Positions 6,049-13,751 of a stretch of 20,808 nt of DNA are shown here, one piece after another. Each line of letters begins with the position of its first letter. The stretch's first letter is position 1. A program made the translations under genes and the position numbers. Location: assembly GCA_964368275.1 (NCBI GenBank), contig CAYJAQ010000025.1, positions 1 to 20,808 on the forward strand, written 5' to 3'. The DNA comes from CAYJAQ01 sp964368275. GTDB taxonomy: Bacteria; Bacillota_I; Bacilli_A; ML615J-28; CAG-313. Below the pieces are notes generated by a model. That model was not told the DNA's origin and did not search any database. It worked only from the letters and a program-made list of their open reading frames with translations.

Positions 6049-6690
6049 TCACTTTTTCTTCCTTACCAGACATATTATTGTATAAATAAGGAAAGGAATT
6101 GTCAAAAGCGTGCCAGCAAGTTGAATCATTGATGATATCAATGGTAACAAAAATAAATACCACCATCTAAGATTAATCTGTTCTTTTATGATTAGCCAAA
6201 TAACCATGAAAGCACCACTTATAAAGCAAAACGGACTAGCACAGTGAATGAGATTAACGATTAATGTTGTTTGTCTTGCGTATATTAGATCATTACCCAC
6301 GAGACCGCTAAAATCTGTTTTCGCTGTAAACCATGATGCAAGCAAAATAACTAGGGCAACACCAATTACAAAAAATGCCAGATAGGAAAAGCGGAAAATT
6401 GTCCATTTTTTCTCACCAAAATACCAATTGTATACTCGGCGCGTTGTACTACTCTTCATAGCGCGCAATGCTTCGTTTCTTTCTGTTTCCATATCACGAT
6501 CCCTAATATCTTCGTAGGGCATTTTTAATATTTTGCATAGTCTTATCAATTGCTGATCATTGGGTTCAGAAACACCTTTTTCCCAATCTTTTATTAATGC
6601 TTCTGTTACAGAAAGTTCTTCAGCAAGCTGTTTTGTAGTAAGGAAAGCTTCTTTACGCAGCAATCTAATATTAGAAGCTAAGATAGTCAT
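6049..6690 (-). CDS. XRE-type helix-turn-helix regulator with C-terminal membrane domain
   Basis: The 213-aa protein has an N-terminal HTH of the XRE/Cro class (about 5-60: LTTKQLAEELSVTEALIKDWEKG, with the usual SEPNDQQLIRLCKIL following). A charged linker of about 30 residues follows, then three or four membrane helices (roughly 93-118, 138-163, 172-200 and the end) and a basic RKKK tail. Membrane-tethered XRE regulators of this plan are common in Bacillota; their targets and signals are mostly unknown. AGGTGATAAT precedes the ATG. It sits between the aldo/keto reductase (8-base gap) and the sirtuin (1-base gap), so it is expected to be made with both and may control the operon. No operator repeat stands out at the operon promoter. 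Confidence 0.85.
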   Translation of the reverse strand: MTILASNIRLLRKEAFLTTKQLAEELSVTEALIKDWEKGVSEPNDQQLIRLCKILKMPYEDIRDRDMETERNEALRAMKSSTTRRVYNWYFGEKKWTIFRFSYLAFFVIGVALVILLASWFTAKTDFSGLVGNDLIYARQTTLIVNLIHCASPFCFISGAFMVIWLIIKEQINLRWWYLFLLPLISSMIQLAGTLLTIPFLIYTIICLVRKKK

Positions 6691-6698
6691 ATTATCAC

Positions 6699-8348
6699 CT
6701 ATTTTTTCAAAATATTGGTTATATCAAGAGCTGCTTGAGCAAGGTCATCTCTAATAGTAATTTTTTGTGGACATAGTTCTTCACACTTGCCACAACTTAC
6801 GCAAACACTTGGATCAGCTTTCGTTTCAACAAGTTCATTCCAACCATATCTTACCGCATTAGGATTTTGATATTTGCTGGAAACATTCCATAATCTAAAC
6901 ACATAAGGAATATTAACACCCATTGGACAAGGTACACAATACCGACAACCTGTACAACCATTCTTCACTCTTTTACGTAAGTTACTAACTACTTTTTCAA
7001 CCGCAACTTCTTCAGCAGCTGTTAGGGGTGAAAAATCACTTAATGAGGCAATATTATCAATTACTTGTTTAATATTTGACATACCACTTAATATTACTTT
7101 TACATTATCATGTGTTGCAACCCATCTCAAAGCCCAACATGCAAGCGTATCGTCAGGGCGAACCATTTTAAAGGTATCGCTAATATCATCTGGTAATGTA
7201 ACCAATGAACCGCCTTTAATTGGTTCCATAATGACAAGGGGAATGTTTAACTTTTTAGCCAATTCATAGCCTTTATCGCCAGCTTGTTCTAAAGTGTCCA
7301 TGTAGTTATACTGAATTTGGCAAAAATCCCAACTATAAGCAGTTATGATTTCTTCAAACGCTTCATATTTATCATGGAAAGAGAAACCTAAATATCGAAT
7401 TTTACCAGCAGAACGCAATTGTTCGCAGAATTCAATTACGCCAAGTTCTTTTATTTTATCAAAACGTTCTTTACTCAAAGCATGCAACAAATAAAAATCA
7501 ACGTGATCTTTGTGAAGTCGTTTCAATTGTTCTTCAAAAATGCGTTCAGCGTCTTGTAAAGACTCCACTTGCCAAACTGGTAACTTAGTAGCTAAATAAT
7601 AGCTATTACGCTCATACTTATCTAATACTTTTCCCACAAACGGTTCACTTTCGCCACCATGATAAGGATAAGCTGTATCAATATAATTAACCCCTTTGCT
7701 TATAGCATAGTCAATCATTTTTTCCGCTTCTTCTTCATTAATCTTACCATTATAATTGATAGGGAAGCGCATGCATCCAAAGCCTAATAATGATGTCATA
7801 ACACCAAGTTTTTCCATCTTCCGTTTTTCAAGTACAGATCCCTGTTTAACATATTCACAATAATCATTACTTATTACTCGGTAATGAGGCGAATATTCTT
7901 CTTGGTAAACATCACTATGACTAATAGCAGGATATCCAGCGTTTTGATATTCCACTAAGAAATTATCAACTTCAACAGCATCAAAGCTAAAAATGCCATC
8001 AAAACAAGCTTTTTGAAAGTAATCAAGTTTTTTAGTTAAGCCCTCTAATGTGCCATTTGCAGTACGCGATGAATTAACAAAAGCTTCATTTAAATGCTTT
8101 ATATCAACATTAGGGTTGTGAAGGTTGACACGGCACCAGCCATTACCAAGTTCTTCAAACATCTCACAATTGGCATCCAGTATAGTAGAACTCATTTCAT
8201 CTAGTAAGCGTTGATAAGCAGTATTTGCATCTATATAATGGGCACTTCCAAATTCATTCTGATATATTAGTTTTACAAAATCAGCTATTCGCATGTGTGG
8301 ATATTTTTTATAGTGATAAAATAGAATTTTCAAAAAATCTTGTTCCAT
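6699..8348 (-). CDS. Aldo/keto reductase with C-terminal 4Fe-4S domain, fused to an uncharacterised N-terminal domain
   Basis: This 549-aa protein has three parts. Residues 1 to about 165 form a domain I cannot name, with marks such as KLIYQNEFGSAHYI, GWCRVNLHNP, GYPAISHSDVY and SPHYRV. Residues about 183-460 are an aldo/keto reductase barrel with the expected tetrad D224, Y229, K255 and H289, which reduces carbonyls with NAD(P)H. The end holds two cysteine clusters (C465, C468, C471, C474 and C516, C519, C522, C526) that should carry Fe-S centres, as in the Fe-S oxidoreductase branch of the family. AGGAGG is placed well before ATG 8348. The internal Met at 178 has no proper ribosome binding site, so the fusion is real as written. 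It leads the operon with XRE, sirtuin and mntP. The substrate is unknown. Confidence 0.88.
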   Translation of the reverse strand: MEQDFLKILFYHYKKYPHMRIADFVKLIYQNEFGSAHYIDANTAYQRLLDEMSSTILDANCEMFEELGNGWCRVNLHNPNVDIKHLNEAFVNSSRTANGTLEGLTKKLDYFQKACFDGIFSFDAVEVDNFLVEYQNAGYPAISHSDVYQEEYSPHYRVISNDYCEYVKQGSVLEKRKMEKLGVMTSLLGFGCMRFPINYNGKINEEEAEKMIDYAISKGVNYIDTAYPYHGGESEPFVGKVLDKYERNSYYLATKLPVWQVESLQDAERIFEEQLKRLHKDHVDFYLLHALSKERFDKIKELGVIEFCEQLRSAGKIRYLGFSFHDKYEAFEEIITAYSWDFCQIQYNYMDTLEQAGDKGYELAKKLNIPLVIMEPIKGGSLVTLPDDISDTFKMVRPDDTLACWALRWVATHDNVKVILSGMSNIKQVIDNIASLSDFSPLTAAEEVAVEKVVSNLRKRVKNGCTGCRYCVPCPMGVNIPYVFRLWNVSSKYQNPNAVRYGWNELVETKADPSVCVSCGKCEELCPQKITIRDDLAQAALDITNILKK

Positions 8349-8366
8349 AACTACCTCCTATTAATA

Positions 8367-8395
8367 TTTTAACATATTTAATAATAATTAACAAA
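8367..8395 (-). promoter_or_regulatory. Promoter of the aldo/keto reductase-XRE-sirtuin-mntP operon
   Basis: On the minus strand, TTGTTA (8390-8395) and TAAAAT (8367-8372) are 17 bases apart, about 20 bases before the start codon. The -35 box lies in the T-rich tail of the preceding terminator, so the two signals overlap. Confidence 0.6.
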
Positions 8396-8419
8396 TAAAA
8401 CGGCTAGTAATAGCCGTTT
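8390..8419 (-). terminator. Terminator after the diguanylate cyclase gene
   Basis: A 9-bp stem (AAACGGCTA at 8398-8406 with 8411-8419, 4-base loop) is followed on the minus strand by TTTTATTTGTT. It ends the acyltransferase-rlmD-diguanylate cyclase operon 52 bases after its last stop. The T tract is interrupted, so some read-through is possible. Confidence 0.75.
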
Positions 8420-8470
8420 AAAGGTTACTTCTAAAAGAATAACTACCTTTCACAGTAATTATTTTCAAGA

Positions 8471-9589
8471 TTATCTGCTTATTTTGCCATTTGCGACAAC
8501 TGTCTTATTCTTACCACTAGCTTTGGCCTCATACATAGCACCATCTGCTACATCAAAGAAATCTATTGCCGTCCATGAATTATCAACGAATTCAGCAATA
8601 CCACAACTAAACGTAACACGTTCGCCAAAGGAAAAGCCAAAGTCATAAACAGCAAATTCTTTTTCAATTCTATCTACTATCTCAACTGCCTTTTCTAAAT
8701 TAATATCTGTAAATAATATTGCAAATTCTTCACCACCATATCGTGCACAGAAAGCATCACGATTGGCATATTCTTTGATTATTCTTGCTAAAACCATTAT
8801 TACTTGATCACCTTTACTATGGCCATACGCATCATTAACATGCTTAAAATCATCGATATCAATGATAGCTAAAATTAATTTTTGTTTAGTTTTATAGTTA
8901 ATATCAACAAGTTCATTAATAGTTTGGTGAATTGTTGTATGATTGTATAAGGAAGTCAATTGATCAAGTTTCAAAAGTTCATTAAGTTCAATTTGTTTTT
9001 CGTAAGCTTTTATTATCTCTTCAGTTCGACCTTTTTGAAAATTAGTAATAACCAAGCTGATAAAATAGGCACAATTAATTACTATAATAGCAACAATGTA
9101 ATTATAAAACAAATTAGGGTCATCTGGGAAAAAACCATTTTTGGCTTCTACGTAAGAAATAGCAATGAAGACGTAACTGATAAGATAGAAAAAAGTTATC
9201 ATCTTCCGGTTAGCAAACATAGTTGTCAAGAAAATTGGTACAAAAAAGATACAAATAAGCGGTGGGAAAACATAATGGACAAGCATCGTAACTGCACACA
9301 AAATAGTAACCATAGTAATTGTGGCATAGTTACGAACAGTATTAGAATAGTCTCGCGAGTTAATTATACTTCCACATATTGCAACAGCAGAAAAGTTTAC
9401 AACCGTTGGAATAATCAAGAAAAAAGTAATATACTTTATTTTATCATAACCAGGTGTCCGTGATGGATCTGGTAAATAATATACAAAGTAAAACAATATC
9501 TCAATAAACAAGACAATTGACACAATTAACCAACATACACGCAAAATTTTTCTGCGCCACTTATCAAACATTATATTATAATTATCCAT
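8471..9589 (-). CDS. Membrane-bound diguanylate cyclase (GGDEF)
   Basis: This 372-aa protein has six likely membrane helices in residues about 18-182, a short coiled linker (about 185-205) and a GGDEF domain (about 206-365) that makes cyclic di-GMP from two GTP. The active-site loop is GGEEF at 285-289. The metal-binding aspartate is in AIIDIDDFKHVND (D244), and DQLTSLYNH marks the start of the domain. The RxxD inhibitory site normally found five residues before GGEEF is replaced by NRDA, so product inhibition is probably weak or absent. The membrane part resembles no sensor domain I can name. AGGAGG precedes the ATG. It is the third gene of the operon, 27 bases after rlmD. No EAL or HD-GYP phosphodiesterase is in the window. 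Confidence 0.92.
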   Translation of the reverse strand: MDNYNIMFDKWRRKILRVCWLIVSIVLFIEILFYFVYYLPDPSRTPGYDKIKYITFFLIIPTVVNFSAVAICGSIINSRDYSNTVRNYATITMVTILCAVTMLVHYVFPPLICIFFVPIFLTTMFANRKMITFFYLISYVFIAISYVEAKNGFFPDDPNLFYNYIVAIIVINCAYFISLVITNFQKGRTEEIIKAYEKQIELNELLKLDQLTSLYNHTTIHQTINELVDINYKTKQKLILAIIDIDDFKHVNDAYGHSKGDQVIMVLARIIKEYANRDAFCARYGGEEFAILFTDINLEKAVEIVDRIEKEFAVYDFGFSFGERVTFSCGIAEFVDNSWTAIDFFDVADGAMYEAKASGKNKTVVANGKISR

Positions 9590-9616
9590 AATGCCTCCTA
9601 TAACTAATAAATTGTC

Positions 9617-10927
9617 CTAATTTGCTTTTTCTAATAGTACGATATTTTCGACATGATTGGTATGAGGGAACATATCAACAGGTTGAATTGTCACAATCTG
9701 ATAATCCTTAATTAGCAGTTTGACATCTTCTGCTTGTGAATAAGGATTGCAAGAAATATAAACTATTTTGTTAGGTGCAAGCTTCAGAAGTGATTTAAGA
9801 AATTTTTCATCGCTCCCCTTACGTGGTGGATCAATAATTACTACATCAACTTTTTCCTTACGCATAGCCATGTTTACCATAAAGTTTCCAGCATCATCAT
9901 TGAAGAAGTGAATATTTTTGATTTGATTAATTTTTGCATTATTGATTGCATCTGAATATGCATCTTTTATGAGTTCTACGCTAAGAACTTTGCGGACTTT
10001 GTCGCTAGCAATAATACCAATTGTTCCAACGCCTGAATAAGCATCTAGTAGCTGATCAGTTAATGATAGATTAGCTAAACGTAGTGCTTCAGAATAGAGT
10101 ACTTCCGTTTGGATGGCATTACTTTGATAAAATGATTTGGCTGATATTTTAAATGTCTTGCCACAAAGCACATCATTAATATAGCCTTTCCCATAAATCA
10201 CTAATTCTTTGTCACCTAAAACAACACTGGTAGAACGCGAATTAACATTTTGAATAATGGTAGTAATCTTGGGAAATTTAGCTACTAATGCTTTGATAAA
10301 ATTACTGCGCCCAGGAAAGTTTTCATTAGCAGTAACTAGTACTACCATTATTTGTTCCGTCTTACGGCTTCGCTTTACCATTACATAGCGAATAAAACCT
10401 CGTTTTTTATCCTCATCATAGGCTGAGATATGCATTTTTATTAACAATTCTTTAATATAATCAGTTATTTTATCGCTTATCTCGTCTTGTACCAAACAAT
10501 GTTCGCATTTTATCACTTGATGCGTATTCTCTTTATAGAAGCCATAAATCATTTTTTCTTTTGCATTATTCGCAAAAACTACTTGATTTTTATTGCGATA
10601 TTCATAAGGAGCTTTTAAACCTAAACATGGTTTTATTTCAGCTACTTTACCAAAATAATTATAAAACAACTTTCTAACTGCCTCTGTCTTCATATTTAAT
10701 TGTTCTTGATAACCAATATGCATCAAGTGACAGCCACCACAACTAGCGTAAATTGAACAGCGAGGGTTAACGCGATTAGGTGAAGATTCAATTATTTTAA
10801 AAGTTTTACTTTTTTCATTATAGTCTATTGTCTCCCCAACTATCGTGTTAGGTAAATGAAGCGTTTCTTTGCCAACATTAATTATGCCTTTAAACTCATT
10901 ATCATAGGCAACTACTTTTACTTGCAT
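9617..10927 (-). CDS. rlmD: 23S rRNA (uracil-5-)-methyltransferase, RlmD/RlmCD type
   Basis: This 436-aa SAM-dependent enzyme methylates C5 of uridines in 23S rRNA (U1939, and in many Bacillota also U747). The N-terminus is a TRAM-like RNA-binding domain (1 to about 52). The 4Fe-4S site is formed by C57, C63 and C66 (CSIYASCGGC) with a later cysteine in KCEHC. The SAM-binding fold carries LLDAYSGVGTIGI, then VVIIDPPRKG. The catalytic nucleophile is C393 in YISCNP, and E427 in HVENIVLL is the presumed base. It is complete and of normal length. GGGAGGAAAT precedes the ATG, 17 bases after the acyltransferase stop. Which uridine is the target cannot be told from sequence alone; TrmA is less likely because TrmA lacks the cluster. 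Confidence 0.94.
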   Translation of the reverse strand: MQVKVVAYDNEFKGIINVGKETLHLPNTIVGETIDYNEKSKTFKIIESSPNRVNPRCSIYASCGGCHLMHIGYQEQLNMKTEAVRKLFYNYFGKVAEIKPCLGLKAPYEYRNKNQVVFANNAKEKMIYGFYKENTHQVIKCEHCLVQDEISDKITDYIKELLIKMHISAYDEDKKRGFIRYVMVKRSRKTEQIMVVLVTANENFPGRSNFIKALVAKFPKITTIIQNVNSRSTSVVLGDKELVIYGKGYINDVLCGKTFKISAKSFYQSNAIQTEVLYSEALRLANLSLTDQLLDAYSGVGTIGIIASDKVRKVLSVELIKDAYSDAINNAKINQIKNIHFFNDDAGNFMVNMAMRKEKVDVVIIDPPRKGSDEKFLKSLLKLAPNKIVYISCNPYSQAEDVKLLIKDYQIVTIQPVDMFPHTNHVENIVLLEKAN

Positions 10928-10944
10928 ATTTCCTCCCTGAATAA

Positions 10945-12198
10945 TTACTTTCTTGCCTCACCCTTGGTACCACTATGATTCAACTTATTAATGACATCCA
11001 CTAGTTGAACCCATTCAATGACAATACGACGTTCTTCTACGGGTTTAAACATGAATACGCCTTCTTCATCAGGAATTTCAAAGTGAGCATTATCAACTGG
11101 GGCAACACCAAAAGGTAATTGAATTAATTTATCATAGCGAAACTCTTTATGGATACTTTCTCCATAGCAAGTACCATCATAATACAGTTTATCCCCTGTT
11201 AAGATTAGTTTACCAGTGCCAGCGTCATCTAAAGAGCGCTCATTTCGGGCATTTCGCAGTAACCTAACAGCTGACTCAAAATAAAAATTATCATTTAAGT
11301 AACGTTTTTTAATCTCATTTTCTTGCCACTCATACCATTCGATTTCAGTAGCTATTGCAACATCAGATTTTGTTTTGGGTTTCATGAAACCATAACGGTC
11401 CATTACAACGCGATTGCCACACTTTGTGCAATACAATTCATGCTTTTCCGACTCAATGTGGTATTTTTCATAGCACTTAGGACAAGTAATTAAGATATTT
11501 TCTAATCCACTAGTAAGGTTTTTACCTCTAATGTAACGTTTTAATGTCTGTTGATCTGCATATTCATTGATATTTATTGATGATATTATGGCATCATAAA
11601 TCTCTTCATCACTCATTTTTTCAATATCTGCCTGCTCAATTACACGACTAAAAGTTAAATTCATTGGACAATTTCGTTTTGCAATTCCCCATTTAGGTTT
11701 ATGTAAATGGCTACCTTGCATACGAAGGGCAATAACATCTTTTTTCCCTAATCTGACCAGTTTAACAATGGCATCAGAAACATATGATAACTTGCCTGTC
11801 AATGAAACTTGGCCTGTAGGAGCTATTGCGACAACACCATTTTCATCCAGCACCTTTTTAATCCGTCTAATAGCAACCATGTCTGGTTTAAACTGATCCT
11901 TTTTGATAGCCTTGTCTAAATCTAGTAAGCGAGCAATAACAGGATTAAAGAAAAAATAACCCGTTATTACAAAATTAATACGTCGGTAATTAGTAGCTGC
12001 CGGTATTAAAAAAGCGTCAAGATTAGAATAATGATTAAAGACCAGTATAAAGCCTTCTTTTTGTTTTCTAATAGCCTTTCGATTGTACTTTACCCGGCAA
12101 AAGAGAAACAAATATAATTTAGCAAAAAAAGATAATATTATATTAGCCCAACGCGGTGAACGCTCTTTTTTTCTGATTGTTTTCTTTGTTTTACCCAT
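10945..12198 (-). CDS. PlsC-type acyltransferase with C-terminal zinc ribbon and extra domain
   Basis: I place the start at ATG 12198, giving 417 aa: AGGA lies eight bases upstream and the predicted transcript begins near 12218, leaving no room for a site at 12213. Residues about 15-220 form a glycerolipid acyltransferase domain with the catalytic NHYSNLD (H56, D61). The usual FPEGTRS substrate motif reads APTGQVS instead, so the expected glutamate is missing. A zinc ribbon follows (CPKC at 239-242, CTKC at 257-260). The last 100 or so residues (GKLILTGDKLYYDG to FKPVEERRIVIEWV) look like a PH/GRAM-type beta domain, which I infer by pattern only. It probably acylates lysophosphatidate at the membrane, but the altered motif leaves the substrate open. 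It leads the operon with rlmD and the diguanylate cyclase. Confidence 0.82.
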   Translation of the reverse strand: MGKTKKTIRKKERSPRWANIILSFFAKLYLFLFCRVKYNRKAIRKQKEGFILVFNHYSNLDAFLIPAATNYRRINFVITGYFFFNPVIARLLDLDKAIKKDQFKPDMVAIRRIKKVLDENGVVAIAPTGQVSLTGKLSYVSDAIVKLVRLGKKDVIALRMQGSHLHKPKWGIAKRNCPMNLTFSRVIEQADIEKMSDEEIYDAIISSININEYADQQTLKRYIRGKNLTSGLENILITCPKCYEKYHIESEKHELYCTKCGNRVVMDRYGFMKPKTKSDVAIATEIEWYEWQENEIKKRYLNDNFYFESAVRLLRNARNERSLDDAGTGKLILTGDKLYYDGTCYGESIHKEFRYDKLIQLPFGVAPVDNAHFEIPDEEGVFMFKPVEERRIVIEWVQLVDVINKLNHSGTKGEARK

Positions 12199-12224
12199 AT
12201 TCCAAATCCTCATTTATCTATTAC

Positions 12225-12253
12225 ATTATACAACATTTTAATAAAATTGTAAA
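12225..12253 (-). promoter_or_regulatory. Promoter of the acyltransferase-rlmD-diguanylate cyclase operon
   Basis: On the minus strand, TTTACA (12248-12253) and TATAAT (12225-12230) are 17 bases apart. Transcription should begin near 12218, which decides the start of the acyltransferase in favour of 12198. Confidence 0.85.
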
Positions 12254-12270
12254 ACAAAGTTATATTTAAA

Positions 12271-12309
12271 AAGAAATGAAAACTACAAGTGACGGAAAAT
12301 CACTTGTAG
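12271..12309 (-). terminator. Terminator after pepA
   Basis: A perfect 10-bp stem (CTACAAGTGA at 12283-12292 with 12300-12309, 7-base loop) is followed on the minus strand by TTTTCATTTCTTT. It ends the marR-ABC-ABC-pepA operon eight bases after the pepA stop. Confidence 0.85.
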
Positions 12310-12316
12310 CACTTAA

Positions 12317-13741
12317 CTATCTATCCTTTTCTAATAAATATGCAATAGTTCTAATCATTACACCAGTTGCCCCAAGTGGCATTAAAGGCAATGGTTTGGA
12401 TGTAGTAGCTGTCGCTGCGATATCCAAATGAATCCACTCAACACCTTCTTCAACAAACTCTTTCAAGAAACACGCTGCTACACTTGCTCCCGCACTATTC
12501 GGTACCGAATTCACAATATCTGCAGTGAGGGAATTTTTTAATAATGCTGTGTAACTATCTGAGACTGGCATTTGCCATATTGGTTCCATAGCCAATTTTG
12601 AAGCTTCATAAAACTGATCGTAATAGTGTTTGCTATTAGTAAAGACACCTGTATATTCATTTCCTAAAGCGCGGCCGATTGCTCCCGTGAGAGTAGCTGC
12701 ATCAATTATTCTTTTCGCACCTAATTGACAAGCATAGGTAATAGCGTCACAAAGAATCAAGCGTCCTTCTGCATCTGTATTAGTTACTTCAATTAGTTTT
12801 CCAGAAAGAGACAAAATAACATCATCGACTTTATAGCCGGAGCCATTAATCATATTTTCCGTAGCCGGTATAACTGCATAGAGATTTACCGGGTATTTCA
12901 TGCGTACAGCGATCTCAAAAGCAGAAATCATGTTTGCTGCGCCACACATATCATATTTCATACCAGCGCCACCATTAGTTTTTAGATTATATCCTCCACT
13001 ATCAAATGTTAACCCCTTTCCTACTAAAGCAGTATAAGGTAAGTCATTAGCACCATTATATTTCAACACAATTAATCTTGCTTCTTCAGTGCTGCCTTGA
13101 TTAACAGCTAGAATAGCTCCTGCCCCTATTTTTTTAAGTTCTGTATTATCTAAAATAGTACATTTAACTGCTAATTCTTTCGCTAAACTTTCAGCGTACT
13201 TAGCAAGATCAATTGGTTTCATCATATTAGACGGTGTATTGCTCAAATCACGAGCGTGATTTATTGCATTAGCATAAATAGTCGCTTTCTCAAACTCTTT
13301 CTGATAATCGCCTTCAATTACGACTTCAACTAATTTATTTTCTTGTTCTTTTTCATTTATTTTTTTGAAGTGATATGTCGATAGCAAGTAACTTTCAACC
13401 GACAAAAAAGCAATATCTGCTTTTGATAATCCATCCTTTGCTAGATGATCAACAAAAATAACTGCTTCTTCTTTTAAACTTCCCATCATACGCCCGAAAA
13501 CTTCAGTAAATACATTTTGATCCAACTTTGAGCGTTCACCGAGACCTAAAAATATTATTTTAGTGTGTTTTAATTTGCCAAGTGGATAAATAATTGTTTG
13601 AGTATGAGACTTTTTATCGACTACTTCGTTTAAACCATTTCCTATTTTTTCAACAAACTTTGGACAAATATCATCTTCTTGATAAATTGGCCAAATTAAT
13701 GTTTTATTACTTTCTAAATACTGATTAATTATTTTTATCAT
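12317..13741 (-). CDS. pepA: Leucyl aminopeptidase (M17 family)
   Basis: I place the start at ATG 13741 (MIKIINQY), giving 474 aa, because AAGGAG lies six bases upstream. The longer frame from 13771 would overlap the ABC gene and lacks such a site. The cytoplasmic enzyme removes N-terminal residues from peptides with two metal ions. The M17 ligands and catalytic residues are all present: K242 and D247 in GKGLTFDSGG, D264 in KYDM, and the signature NTDAEGRL with D323, E325 and R327. The N-terminal half (about 1-150) is the usual divergent hexamer domain. It is the last gene of the operon, ten bases after the second ABC gene. It may digest peptides independently of the exporter; the reason for linkage is unclear. 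Confidence 0.95.
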   Translation of the reverse strand: MIKIINQYLESNKTLIWPIYQEDDICPKFVEKIGNGLNEVVDKKSHTQTIIYPLGKLKHTKIIFLGLGERSKLDQNVFTEVFGRMMGSLKEEAVIFVDHLAKDGLSKADIAFLSVESYLLSTYHFKKINEKEQENKLVEVVIEGDYQKEFEKATIYANAINHARDLSNTPSNMMKPIDLAKYAESLAKELAVKCTILDNTELKKIGAGAILAVNQGSTEEARLIVLKYNGANDLPYTALVGKGLTFDSGGYNLKTNGGAGMKYDMCGAANMISAFEIAVRMKYPVNLYAVIPATENMINGSGYKVDDVILSLSGKLIEVTNTDAEGRLILCDAITYACQLGAKRIIDAATLTGAIGRALGNEYTGVFTNSKHYYDQFYEASKLAMEPIWQMPVSDSYTALLKNSLTADIVNSVPNSAGASVAACFLKEFVEEGVEWIHLDIAATATTSKPLPLMPLGATGVMIRTIAYLLEKDR

Positions 13742-13751
13742 ATCTTTCTCC

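Noticed and set aside
8960..9463. Plus-strand frame of 167 codons opposite the diguanylate cyclase
   Set aside because: It is antisense to a well-supported membrane and GGDEF protein; the Asn, Lys and Tyr-rich product looks like the shadow of a membrane-coding strand.
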